DNA of 64,000 bases from Herbaspirillum sp. 3R11 (lineage in GTDB: Bacteria > Pseudomonadota > Gammaproteobacteria > Burkholderiales > Burkholderiaceae_D): positions 558,001-622,000 of the forward strand of contig NZ_SPNJ01000004.1 in the NCBI RefSeq assembly GCF_004563925.1, in the 5' to 3' direction. This document shows, in pieces, positions 45,032 to 55,492 of the stretch (positions within the stretch are counted from its first letter, which is position 1; each line of letters starts with the position of its first letter). Below the pieces are notes generated by a model, which saw nothing but the letters and a program-made list of their open reading frames with translations, did no database searches and was not told where the DNA came from. Both the position numbers and the translations under genes were made by a program.

Positions 45032-47086
45032 TCAGTTCTGCGCTGTCTGCAGTGAATTGACGAAAGCAGTCTTGAGCACGTGGTGCGGCACGTAGAGCAA
45101 GTCCGTCACCGTCTCCGGCGCCAGCGCGCGCGAAAAGAAAAATCCCTGCCCGAAATCGCAACCGATGTTGCGCAGGTGGTCGACCTGCATCTCGGTCTCG
45201 GTACCTTCCGCCACCACCTCGATACCCAGATTGCGCGCCAGCGTCATGATGGTCTGCACGATCTGCAAGCGCTCGTGATCCTCGTTCATGCGCATGACGA
45301 AGGAGCGGTCGATCTTCAACACGTCCAGCGGGAAACGGTGCAGGTAACTCAGCGATGAATAACCGGTGCCGAAATCGTCGACGCTGAAGCGCACGCCGAT
45401 CTCGCGCAGCTGCGACAGGATGCGGATGGTGCGCTCGACATCGCCCATGGTCACGCTTTCGGTGATTTCCAGACGCAGGGTGTTGGGATCGATGCCGGTC
45501 TCGGCGACGATCTGCTTGATCTGATCCACCAGGTTGGGCTGCACGAACTGGCGCGGCGAAATGTTCACGCTGATGGTGAGCGGCTTGGCGCGCGGGAATT
45601 GCCGGTGCCACTGGTGCATCTGGCGGCAGGCTTCGCGCAGCACCCACATGCCGATGTGGAGGATCAGGCCGGTGTCTTCGGCGACGTCGATGAAGTCGCC
45701 CGGATAGACCAGCTCATCCGGTCCGCGCTGCCAGCGCACCAGCGCTTCGACGCCGACGATGGTGCCGGCCTGCAGTTCGATGATGGGCTGGTAGTGCAAG
45801 ACGAATTCGTTGTTCTTCAGTGCGTGGCGCAACGCGGTCTCAACGGCGAGGCGACTGACCGCGCCCTTGCGCATGCTGCGGTCGAACACTTCGTAGCGGC
45901 TCTCGCCCATCGACTTGGCGCGGTACAGCGCCAGATCGGCGTCGCGCAGGACTTCGTCGGCGAGCGTATGGCCGACGTCGCCGAATACGATGCCGGTGCT
46001 GGCGCCGGCGTAAATCTCCTGGTCACGGATCAGGAACGGCAAGGCCATCGCCGCCTGGATGCGCTCGGCGATGCGTACCGCTTCGCCGACGTCATCGATA
46101 TCGCTCAGCAGCACCGTGAATTCATCGCCGCCCATGCGCGCCAGCGTGTAGCTCGGGCTGACGCCGTCAACGCGCAAGGTGTCGGCGGAGGAAGGCGCGG
46201 CGGGGTGATCCGGACGCAGGGCATTCCTGAGACGCGCCGCCACCTGGATGATCATGCGGTCGCCGGCGAGGTGGCCGAGGCTGTCGTTGACGATCTTGAA
46301 GCGGTCGAGATCGATGAACAATACGGCAAAGTGCGCGTTCTCGTCATCCCATTGGCGTTGCAGCGCCAGGTCCAGTTGTTGCAGGAACAGGTTGCGATTG
46401 GGCAGGCCGGTCAGCGCATCGTGCGAGGCATCATGCGCCAGCCGTCGCAGCGCCTGCGCGCGCTCGGCAACGCGACCGAGACGCGTGCCGATCTGGCGCA
46501 TCAGGCTCATCAGGCGCAGCAGGTGATCGTCGAGCGACAGGATGCGCACCGAGAAAAATTCCAGCACCGCCACCACATCGCCGCCGCTCATCACCGGGAA
46601 CGCAATCGCTGCGCGGATGCCGACTGAACGTGCAATGTCGGCGCGCAATGCATCACGGTCGGCGCCGAGGTTGACGATCCAGACCGGCGCGGCTTCCTTG
46701 AGCACGCGGCCGGGCAAGTCTTGTTCCGCCAGGAATTGCGGATCGCCGGACATGCAGCGGAAGGCGGAAAATTCGGGCCGGTTGGCGCCGTGCCAGATGC
46801 CGCTGGACACCAGGACCGACGGCTTGGCGCCCTTGCGCACGTGGAAGCAGTGGCCGAGCGGCCAGCCGGTGTAGCGGCAGATCTCATCGATGGCGAATTG
46901 CAGGGCCTGGTCGAGCGTGTCGGCGTCGTTGGCGGCCGTAGTGACGGCTTCGAGCACTTGCAGCTGGCGCAGGCGGCCTTCGGTGGCGGCGTCGGACTGC
47001 AGGCGGGCGTCGCGTTCACGCACCAGCGACTGCGTCAGTTTTTCTAATTCCGCAGCCTGCGCAGCCGCGTCCGGTTTTATTGTCAT
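45032..47086 (-). CDS. GAF-GGDEF-EAL cyclic-di-GMP signalling protein
   Basis: A 684-residue protein: short coiled coil (about 8-40), GAF domain (about 45-205), GGDEF domain (about 215-400, MGGDEF 318-323 intact), EAL domain (about 415-670, E447-A-L in VGVEALVRW, DDFGTGYSSLSYL and EGTET loop present). Both catalytic motifs look usable, so it may be a bifunctional cyclase/phosphodiesterase. The GGDEF domain has a roughly 20-residue insert (PDHPAAPSSADTLRVDGV) before MGGDEF and no RxxD inhibitory site at the usual place. The GAF domain probably senses a ligand. No membrane segment is present. Confidence 0.92.
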   Translation of the reverse strand: MTIKPDAAAQAAELEKLTQSLVRERDARLQSDAATEGRLRQLQVLEAVTTAANDADTLDQALQFAIDEICRYTGWPLGHCFHVRKGAKPSVLVSSGIWHGANRPEFSAFRCMSGDPQFLAEQDLPGRVLKEAAPVWIVNLGADRDALRADIARSVGIRAAIAFPVMSGGDVVAVLEFFSVRILSLDDHLLRLMSLMRQIGTRLGRVAERAQALRRLAHDASHDALTGLPNRNLFLQQLDLALQRQWDDENAHFAVLFIDLDRFKIVNDSLGHLAGDRMIIQVAARLRNALRPDHPAAPSSADTLRVDGVSPSYTLARMGGDEFTVLLSDIDDVGEAVRIAERIQAAMALPFLIRDQEIYAGASTGIVFGDVGHTLADEVLRDADLALYRAKSMGESRYEVFDRSMRKGAVSRLAVETALRHALKNNEFVLHYQPIIELQAGTIVGVEALVRWQRGPDELVYPGDFIDVAEDTGLILHIGMWVLREACRQMHQWHRQFPRAKPLTISVNISPRQFVQPNLVDQIKQIVAETGIDPNTLRLEITESVTMGDVERTIRILSQLREIGVRFSVDDFGTGYSSLSYLHRFPLDVLKIDRSFVMRMNEDHERLQIVQTIMTLARNLGIEVVAEGTETEMQVDHLRNIGCDFGQGFFFSRALAPETVTDLLYVPHHVLKTAFVNSLQTAQN

Positions 47087-47385
47087 GGGACCGTAGGTTT
47101 GATCGTGAAGTAATCGTGAGGTGGGCGGCCATGCGCATTGCCGTGGTGCACTTCCGAAGCAGAGGATTATAGCGGCACGTTGTCACTATTGCATGGGGGC
47201 ATTTCGGCGATGCCGCCCCGGTTTCCTTCCAATCCTGACGCAGAGTTGACAAAAGACCCTACAAAGCGCCGCTCACCTTCGATTTGAAGCCATTTCGCTG
47301 TGATACGCTGGACCGATAACAATAATTCAACGCCCGCGCACACCGGCGCGGAAATGAAAATGCAGCACGGGAAAAGGAGACGGCC
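47087..47385. other. Intergenic region between divergent GGDEF-EAL and chemoreceptor genes
   Basis: About 300 bp without a gene. CCGATAA at 47313-47319 resembles the -10 half of a flagellar sigma-28 promoter reading toward the chemoreceptor, but no matching -35 is found. AAAAGGAGACGGCC before 47386 is a good ribosome-binding site. Confidence 0.5.
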
Positions 47386-49092
47386 ATGAAGAACTACAGG
47401 ATAGGTGTGCGGCTCGGGATCGGTTTTTTGGCGATGCTGATGTTGATGGCGGTCATGGTAGGCATCGGCGTCTGGCGCCTGCAGGGTATCGGCGACGCCA
47501 CCGACGACATGGTCAAGAATGCCTTGCAGAAAGAACGCGACGCCTCGCGATGGCATGCCGCCATCAAGGAAAACGGCGTGCGCACCTTTGCCGTGATGCG
47601 CAGCGATGATGCCGAATTCCAGAAATACTTCCAGACCCAGATCGATGCGGAATCGAAGAAGGTCAGCGATACCCAGAAACGGGTGGAAGCGGCGATTTCT
47701 TCACCGGAAGAGAAACAACTGTTTGACGAAGTCGGCAAGCTGCGCGCCGTCTACCGCACCGCGCGCGAAGATATTTTCAAGATGAAGGCGGCCGGCAATG
47801 CCGAGGAAGCCAAGCAGCTGACCAACACCAAACTGGTCAAGATGATGGACGACTACTCCGGCAGCGTGCTGAAGTACGCCAACTACCAGACCGAGATCAT
47901 CAATCAGGCCGCACAGCATATCAACGACAGCTATCAATCGGGACGCACCTTGCTGCTGAGCCTGGGCGTGATTGAACTGATCCTCGGCGGCCTGCTCGGC
48001 TGGCTGCTGACGCTGAGCATCACGCGTCCGCTCAACCAGGCGGTGAGCATTGCAGAGACAGTCGCCTCGGGCGACCTGACCTCGCACATCGACGGCAGCG
48101 GCAAGGATGAAACCAGCAAGCTGCTGCAAGCGCTCAAGACCATGAACGACAACCTGCTCAATATCGTCGGCGAAGTGCGCAGCGGCACCGACACCATAGC
48201 CACCGCTTCAAGCGAAATCGCCAGCGGCAACCTCGACCTGTCGGCGCGCACCGAAAGCCAGGCCGGCGCGCTGGAAGAAACCGCATCGGCCATGGAAGAA
48301 CTGACCTCGACCGTGAAGCAGAACGCCGACAACGCGCGCCAGGCCAATCAGCTCGCCGTCTCGGCATCCGCGGTCGCGGTGGAGGGCGGCAGTGTAGTCG
48401 GCCGTGTAGTCGACACCATGGGCGCAATCAATGAATCATCCAGGAAGATTGTCGACATCATCAGCGTGATCGACGGGATCGCCTTCCAGACCAACATCCT
48501 GGCGCTGAATGCCGCCGTGGAAGCCGCGCGGGCCGGTGAACAGGGCCGCGGCTTCGCGGTGGTTGCCTCCGAAGTACGCAGCCTGGCGCAACGCTCGGCG
48601 GCGGCGGCCAAGGAAATCAAGGCGCTGATTGACGATTCGGTGGAGAAAGTGGGCTCCGGCAGCAAGCTGGTCGAACAGGCCGGCGCCACCATGACCGAAG
48701 TGGTCGCCAGCGTCAAACGCGTAACCGACATCGTCGGCGAAATCAGTTCGGCCAGCCAGGAACAGAGCGACGGCATCGAGCAGGTCAATCGCGCCATCAC
48801 CCAGATGGATGAGACCACGCAGCAGAACGCCGCGCTGGTGGAGCAGGCAGCCGCCGCCGCGCAATCGCTGCAGGATCAGGCAAGTACGCTGACCCAGGTG
48901 GTGAGCGTGTTCAAGCTGGACAACACGGCGGTGGCGGTCAAACCGGCGCTGCGCACGCTCGACATCACGCCGCAGCGCAAGCCGGCTGCAACGATGCGGG
49001 CGCGCGTGGCCAAAGCGGATGCGCCCAAGCTGAAGCAGGCGTCGACAACGGTTCCCGCCAAAGCATCCGAAGGGGACTGGGAACAGTTCTGA
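47386..49092 (+). CDS. Methyl-accepting chemotaxis protein with C-terminal adaptation tail
   Basis: A 568-residue transmembrane chemoreceptor. TM1 is at about residues 10-31, a helical periplasmic sensor (about 35-185) of the four-helix type, TM2 at about 187-210, HAMP at about 212-265, then the signalling domain with the conserved tip [20 protein letters not shown] near residues 365-384. The protein ends in DWEQF, an xWxxF tail of the kind that tethers CheR and CheB. The ligand is unknown. No chemotaxis genes adjoin, so it is an orphan receptor. Confidence 0.93.
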   Translation: MKNYRIGVRLGIGFLAMLMLMAVMVGIGVWRLQGIGDATDDMVKNALQKERDASRWHAAIKENGVRTFAVMRSDDAEFQKYFQTQIDAESKKVSDTQKRVEAAISSPEEKQLFDEVGKLRAVYRTAREDIFKMKAAGNAEEAKQLTNTKLVKMMDDYSGSVLKYANYQTEIINQAAQHINDSYQSGRTLLLSLGVIELILGGLLGWLLTLSITRPLNQAVSIAETVASGDLTSHIDGSGKDETSKLLQALKTMNDNLLNIVGEVRSGTDTIATASSEIASGNLDLSARTESQAGALEETASAMEELTSTVKQNADNARQANQLAVSASAVAVEGGSVVGRVVDTMGAINESSRKIVDIISVIDGIAFQTNILALNAAVEAARAGEQGRGFAVVASEVRSLAQRSAAAAKEIKALIDDSVEKVGSGSKLVEQAGATMTEVVASVKRVTDIVGEISSASQEQSDGIEQVNRAITQMDETTQQNAALVEQAAAAAQSLQDQASTLTQVVSVFKLDNTAVAVKPALRTLDITPQRKPAATMRARVAKADAPKLKQASTTVPAKASEGDWEQF

Positions 49093-49133
49093 TGGTGATG
49101 TTCAGCACGGGATCTTGATCAGGAAGTCCCATG

Positions 49134-49162
49134 AAAAACGCCGGCATGCAGCCGGCGTTTTT
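49134..49162. terminator. Bidirectional intrinsic terminator after the chemoreceptor gene
   Basis: A 12-bp perfect stem pairs 49134-49145 with 49151-49162 around a 5-nt loop. The outer part is A5/T5, so both the chemoreceptor and the convergent TlpA-like gene can end here. Confidence 0.92.
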
Positions 49163-49185
49163 CATTGCTGAACCAGATACCTGCT

Positions 49186-49737
<552 letters not shown>

Positions 49738-49838
49738 GATCTTTCCGTAGCAGTATTGCCGGATGACAAAGCGACAACATCGAACCGTGTCGGACCATCC
49801 GGAAACATCAGTCGATTGACGCATTATAGACGCGCCAT

Positions 49839-49880
49839 GAAAAAGCCGCCGGGCCATGAACAATCATGAACGCGGCGGCT
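49839..49880 (-). terminator. Intrinsic terminator after the dolP-like gene
   Basis: On the minus strand AGCCGCCG (49873-49880) pairs with CGGCGGCT (49844-49851) and is followed by a T run ending at 49841. It closes the lpoA-yraN-diaA-dolP operon 40 bp past its last stop. Confidence 0.75.
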
Positions 49881-49920
49881 CCGCCCTGCTGCAGTGACTT
49901 CCTCTGCTGCAGGATTCAGC

Positions 49921-51283
<1,363 letters not shown>

Positions 51284-51335
51284 TTATAGTGTAGTTGGCT
51301 GGCGGCTCCGCTTGTGCAAGCGGCAAAGAAGCGTA

Positions 51336-51740
51336 TCAATATGCTTCAGGACTTGCTTCCACGGCATTCTTCAGCCAGTTCATGCGGTCGCCGTCATAGC
51401 CGATGACGTCAAAGCGGCAGGCCGGCGGCATGCGGTAGCGCTGCAGGAAAATCTGGGCCGCAACGATCAGGCGGCGCTGCTTGGCGCGTGTGACGCTGGC
51501 CAGTGCGCCGCCGTAGCTGTCCTTGCTGCGCTTGCGCACCTCGACGAACACCAGCGTGTCGCCGTCCTGCATGATGAGATCGATTTCGCCGCCCTTGCAG
51601 CGGAAGTTGCGCTCGACCGGGCGCAGTCCCTCGCCGCACAGGAAGGCCAGCGCCGCATCCTCGGCGGCGTCTCCACTGACTTGCTTGCTGGTGCGCGGAC
51701 CGGTGTCGGCCTTGCCGCGCAGCCGGTCGAACAAGGCCAT
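51336..51740 (-). CDS. yraN: YraN/UPF0102-family endonuclease-fold protein
   Basis: A 134-residue member of UPF0102. It has a PD-(D/E)xK-like core: GGEIDLIMQDGDT and LVFVEVRKRSK. The family is predicted to be a nuclease related to Holliday-junction resolvases; its role is not settled. It starts 6 bp after the stop of the LpoA-like gene, so the two are likely cotranslated. Confidence 0.88.
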   Translation of the reverse strand: MALFDRLRGKADTGPRTSKQVSGDAAEDAALAFLCGEGLRPVERNFRCKGGEIDLIMQDGDTLVFVEVRKRSKDSYGGALASVTRAKQRRLIVAAQIFLQRYRMPPACRFDVIGYDGDRMNWLKNAVEASPEAY

Positions 51741-51746
51741 GCGCGC

Positions 51747-52967
51747 TCAGCGCTGGTTGGCCACCGGAACCGCGATGCCGTCCTGGTAGACGGCCTGGGT
51801 TTCCTTGCGCTGGAAATACGTGGCGCCGGCGCCCATGTTGGCGTTGATCTGGCCGGTCACGCCGTCGATGTCGAAGCCGGAACGCTGCGCGGCGATTTCA
51901 CTGGCGACCCGGAAGGCGTCGATGCCGAGCGCGTACAGACGCTCAAGGTCGGCATTGGGCTTGCCGTCCGTATTGGCGACCGAGCGCGGATAAGCCGTCA
52001 CGGCGGGGTGGTCGGCCTGCAATTGCCACGGCATGTCGACCAGGTGCACGCCGTCAAGTTCGGGCAAACGGCTGTCGTTGGCCGGCGGTGCGGTGTTGGT
52101 GGCGGCCGCTTTCGCTGCCGCATTGATTGCTGCCGTCGCCGTCGCCAGCGTCAGGGGATTGAGCTGGGAGGTGCCATAAAGTGGAATCTCGTTGCCGATG
52201 GCGCTGCGCAGCTGGATGGTCTGGGCGGCATCGAGCGCGACGAACAGCAGCGCCGGCCTTTCGGCCTGGATGCGCTGACTGAGTTGCGCCAGGCCGCTGG
52301 CGCTGAGTGCGTTGTTGGGCACGCTCAGTTCGAGATTGTCGACCGTCAGGCCGATCTGCCGGGCTTGCTGGGTGAAGGCCTTGGCGGCGCGACGCTGCCA
52401 GGCGACATTGGTGGCGACCGCAAAGATCTTGCCGGGGGTCTTGACGCGCTCGGCCCAGGCGGCTACCTGGCGCGCTTCGTCTTCGATCGACAAACCCACC
52501 AGCAAAAGTTGGCGCGGCAGGCGCTGTTCCGCGCCGTCGGGAAGGTCCGGCTGCGCCAGCGCGATGGTCGGCTTGACGATATTGTTGGATTGCGCCAGCG
52601 CGGTCACGGCGCTGCGCGCCAACGGGCCGACGATGATGTCGTATTTGGCGGCGGCGTCGTTGTACGCGCTCAGCACATCCTGCACGGAGTCGCCGGTTTC
52701 GATGATGGTGATGACGAGATTGTCGCGCGTGCGTTCGGAGGCCGTGAGGAAACCGGTACGCACCGCATCGGCAGCGGCGCCGAACACGCTGGAGCGCAGC
52801 GGCAGCAGCAGCGCAACGCGTTTGGGCGGCGGCGCGTTGTCGCTTTGCGCGAGCGGCGCCGGTTCAGCCGGGGCATTCTCCGCAACGGTTGTATTTGCCT
52901 GCACGGAAGCGCACAATCCGCTCAGCATGACAGTCTGCAAGATGACTTTCGCCCATTTTCCCAACAT
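51747..52967 (-). CDS. lpoA: LpoA-like penicillin-binding-protein activator, short form
   Basis: A 406-residue exported protein with the periplasmic-binding-like fold of the LpoA C-terminal half (KRVALLLPLRSSVFGAAADAVRTG; YDIIVGPLARSAVTAL). E. coli LpoA is about 680 residues with an N-terminal TPR half; that half is absent here. The signal region LSGLCASVQA has Cys but no good lipobox, so it may be soluble rather than lipid-anchored. The start ATG 52967 follows GGAGAAG. It is divergent from rsmI by 11 bp and upstream of yraN, as in E. coli. Confidence 0.82.
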   Translation of the reverse strand: MLGKWAKVILQTVMLSGLCASVQANTTVAENAPAEPAPLAQSDNAPPPKRVALLLPLRSSVFGAAADAVRTGFLTASERTRDNLVITIIETGDSVQDVLSAYNDAAAKYDIIVGPLARSAVTALAQSNNIVKPTIALAQPDLPDGAEQRLPRQLLLVGLSIEDEARQVAAWAERVKTPGKIFAVATNVAWQRRAAKAFTQQARQIGLTVDNLELSVPNNALSASGLAQLSQRIQAERPALLFVALDAAQTIQLRSAIGNEIPLYGTSQLNPLTLATATAAINAAAKAAATNTAPPANDSRLPELDGVHLVDMPWQLQADHPAVTAYPRSVANTDGKPNADLERLYALGIDAFRVASEIAAQRSGFDIDGVTGQINANMGAGATYFQRKETQAVYQDGIAVPVANQR

Positions 52968-52978
52968 TATCTTCTCCA

Positions 52979-53899
52979 ATGAGTCACCCCAACTCCAGCG
53001 CGGCAGCCGCGTCGTCAGTCCTGAGCGAGGCCGCGCAGCAGACGTATCCTGAGTCGGCATTATATGTGCTGGCCACGCCCATCGGAAATGTTTGCGACGT
53101 AACGTTGCGCGCTTTGCACGTCCTGACCATCGCCGACGCCGTCGCCTGCGAAGACACCCGCAACACCAGCCACCTGCTCACGCGCTACGGCATCAGCCAG
53201 ACGCTGATCGCGGCGCATGAACATAACGAACGCGAAGCCGCAGACAAGATCATTGCGCGCCTGCAGCAGGGCCAGCGCATCGCCCTGGTGTCGGACGCCG
53301 GCACACCGGCGGTGTCGGATCCGGGCGCGCGCATCGTCGAGGCCGTGCGCGCCGCGGGACTGCGGGTGGTGCCGCTGCCGGGCGCATCGGCGGCGGTGAC
53401 GGCGCTGTCGGCGAGCGGACTGGTCAACGATGCATTCCGCTTCATCGGCTTCCTGCCGAACAAGTCAAAACAGCGCGAACATGCTCTGCAAAAGCTGGCG
53501 GGCGATACCGCCACGCTGGTGTTCTACGAAGCGCCGCACCGCATCGTCGAAACGATCGACGCGCTGCTGCTGGCCTTCGGTCCCGAGCGCCATGTCGTGC
53601 TCGGGCGCGAACTGACCAAGCTGTTTGAAACCGTGCATCGTTGCCCGCTGGCCGAAGCGCCGGCCTGGCTGGCCGAAGACGCCAACCGCCAGCGCGGCGA
53701 GTTCGTGGTGCTGGTGGAAGGCGCCACGGCCGCCGGCGACGACAACGACGCCGAAGCCGAACGCGTGCTGCGCATCCTGCTGGAAGAATTGCCGCTCAAG
53801 CAGGCCGCGGGACTGGCCGCGCAAATCACCGGCCAAAAGAAAAACGCGCTCTATGAGCGCGCTTTGCAGATCAAGGATGCGAACGAAGCGTCGAACTGA
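52979..53899 (+). CDS. rsmI: 16S rRNA (cytidine-1402-2'-O)-methyltransferase
   Basis: A 306-residue tetrapyrrole-methylase-fold enzyme. LYVLATPIGNVCDVTLRAL, VACEDTRNTSHLL, LVSDAGTPAVSDPG and FYEAPHRIVETI are RsmI signatures. It methylates the 2'-OH of C1402 in 16S rRNA. The start ATG 52979 has no clear ribosome-binding site and the first 27 residues are not conserved, so the true start may be downstream at a non-ATG codon. Its promoter must lie inside the divergent lpoA gene. Confidence 0.93.
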   Translation: MSHPNSSAAAASSVLSEAAQQTYPESALYVLATPIGNVCDVTLRALHVLTIADAVACEDTRNTSHLLTRYGISQTLIAAHEHNEREAADKIIARLQQGQRIALVSDAGTPAVSDPGARIVEAVRAAGLRVVPLPGASAAVTALSASGLVNDAFRFIGFLPNKSKQREHALQKLAGDTATLVFYEAPHRIVETIDALLLAFGPERHVVLGRELTKLFETVHRCPLAEAPAWLAEDANRQRGEFVVLVEGATAAGDDNDAEAERVLRILLEELPLKQAAGLAAQITGQKKNALYERALQIKDANEASN

Positions 53900-53917
53900 A
53901 ACGTCTGCGTGACGCCT

Positions 53918-53941
53918 CCGTGCACTGATATCAGTGCACGG
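53918..53941. repeat. 24-bp perfect palindrome over the emrE stop codon
   Basis: The two halves 53918-53929 and 53930-53941 are exact reverse complements with no unpaired centre (core CACTGATATCAGTG). It spans the stop codon of the SMR gene and lies 18 bp after the rsmI stop. As RNA it forms a hairpin from both convergent transcripts; as DNA it could bind a dimer. T-tracts are poor on both sides. Confidence 0.9.
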
Positions 53942-54263
53942 TCGATTTTGAAAACAGGTTGAGCACGACGACGCCGACCAGGATCAATGCCATGCCGATG
54001 ATGGCGGGCAGGTCCAGCGACTGGCCGTACAAGAAATACGCCACCACCGAAATCAGCACGATCCCCAGCCCCGACCAGATTGCGTACACGATGCCGACCG
54101 GGATCGATTTCAAGGTCAACGACAGACACAAAAAAGCCACCGCATAGCCGATCACCACCATGATCGACGGCAGCAGGCGCGTAAAGCCTTCAGCCGCGCG
54201 CAGGGCGGAGGTGGCAATGACTTCGGCCACGATGGCGATGCCCAGCAATAAATAGGGATGCAT
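53931..54263 (-). CDS. EmrE-type small multidrug resistance transporter
   Basis: A 110-residue SMR protein with four membrane helices. The residues that define EmrE are all present at the same numbers: E14 (proton and drug site), Y40, Y60 and W63 ([12 protein letters not shown]). This points to quaternary-amine/drug antiport rather than the guanidinium-exporting Gdx branch. The start ATG is 54263. It lies 30 bp behind rlpA at the end of the cell-shape operon, an unusual place for a drug pump; its stop codon is inside a 24-bp palindrome. Confidence 0.92.
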   Translation of the reverse strand: MHPYLLLGIAIVAEVIATSALRAAEGFTRLLPSIMVVIGYAVAFLCLSLTLKSIPVGIVYAIWSGLGIVLISVVAYFLYGQSLDLPAIIGMALILVGVVVLNLFSKSTVH

Positions 54264-54293
54264 GTGTCTGTCCTGTAAAGTGAGTTGAGCGAA

Positions 54294-55364
54294 TCAGCGT
54301 TCGACCACGAACGGCGTCACGCTGCTGCGTTGACGCACCACCTGGGCGGCGTCCATGGCCGCCGGGCGAGTGGCGTAAGGGCCGGCGTACAACCGATACA
54401 GACCGTTGACGACCACCGCTTCCATTTTTTCAACAGCGCCGCCGAGGCCTTGCATCAGCTTGTCGCGCGCGGCCAGGGCGTTGGCTTCCTGCGCATAGGC
54501 GCCGAACTGCAGGTAGAAACCGCTGGCCAGCGCTGTGCCTGCGGAAGCTGAGGCTGGTGAAGAGGAAGATGTCGCGACCGCCGGCGCAGTCGTCATCGCC
54601 ACCGGCATGATCTGTCCGGGTGGCGTCACACTGCCGACCGACACAACTTCTGCCGCAGGCGCGGCGGTGGCAGTATCCGGAATGCCGTTGCGCTTGTTCT
54701 CGGCCATGCGCGCGATTTCATCAGGCAGCAGGCGCTCGACTTCCAGTTCGCTGCTGCCGGACGACAGGTAGCCGAGCTTGAGCGCTGCGGTATAGGACAA
54801 GTCGATGATGCGCGTGGAATGGAACGGTCCGCGGTCGTTGATGCGCACGATCACCTGCGCGCCGGTCTTCAGGTTGGTGACTCGCGCATAGGAAGGAATC
54901 GGCAATGTCGGATGCGCGGCCGACATCTTGTACATGTCGTAGAGCTCGCCCGATGACGTCTTCTGGCCGTGGAATTTCTTGCCGTACCAGCTGCCGATGC
55001 CGCGTTGCTTGAATGGACGGTTGTCGCTGATGGGCGTATAGGTCTTGCCGAAGACGGTATAAGGACGCAGCGCCGATTTCGAATACGGCTCGACGCGCGG
55101 TTCAGCGTCAGGCGTGTCGAGCAGGCCTTCCGGCGGCTGATCGCCCGGACCGTCGTCCTTGTAGTAGCCGCCGCGGCCGGAGCCCGCAGCAGGCAGCGCC
55201 GGCAAGGGCTTGCCGTTGGCGCTGCGCGCTACCGGCGTCGGCGCAGATGGCGCCGACGGCGATGGATTGAGCGGTGGCGCGCTGCTGCACGCCGCCAGCG
55301 CCAGCGGCGCCAATAAGGACAACCAGCGCATCACGCGCGGCGTCGAGACAAGAAAATCCCGCAT
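54294..55364 (-). CDS. rlpA: RlpA-family septal lytic transglycosylase lipoprotein with SPOR domain
   Basis: A 356-residue lipoprotein. The lipobox is LAAC (Cys26); a Pro/Ser-rich linker follows; the double-psi barrel (about 120-215, GIGSWYGKKFHGQKTSSGE, NDRGPF) carries the catalytic region; a low-complexity Ala/Ser stretch and a C-terminal SPOR domain (about 275-356, LQFGAYAQEANAL) end the protein. It cleaves peptidoglycan lacking stem peptides at the septum. The start is ATG 55364; TTG 55370 is an alternative. It lies 128 bp behind rodA. Confidence 0.9.
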   Translation of the reverse strand: MRDFLVSTPRVMRWLSLLAPLALAACSSAPPLNPSPSAPSAPTPVARSANGKPLPALPAAGSGRGGYYKDDGPGDQPPEGLLDTPDAEPRVEPYSKSALRPYTVFGKTYTPISDNRPFKQRGIGSWYGKKFHGQKTSSGELYDMYKMSAAHPTLPIPSYARVTNLKTGAQVIVRINDRGPFHSTRIIDLSYTAALKLGYLSSGSSELEVERLLPDEIARMAENKRNGIPDTATAAPAAEVVSVGSVTPPGQIMPVAMTTAPAVATSSSSPASASAGTALASGFYLQFGAYAQEANALAARDKLMQGLGGAVEKMEAVVVNGLYRLYAGPYATRPAAMDAAQVVRQRSSVTPFVVER

Positions 55365-55492
55365 TTGCAATGTTCCCTGAACTTGTATTGTTGTGTGACT
55401 TCGAGCGCAACGATACCAGAGTATCCACGATGCAACGCGGAAATGCCCGCTGCCCCGCCGGTCGTTACAAAATCAGGATGTCGCCCGCGTTG

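Noticed and set aside
47313..47319. Sigma-28 promoter for the chemoreceptor
   Set aside because: CCGATAA matches the -10 half, but no TAAA-like -35 is found at the required distance.
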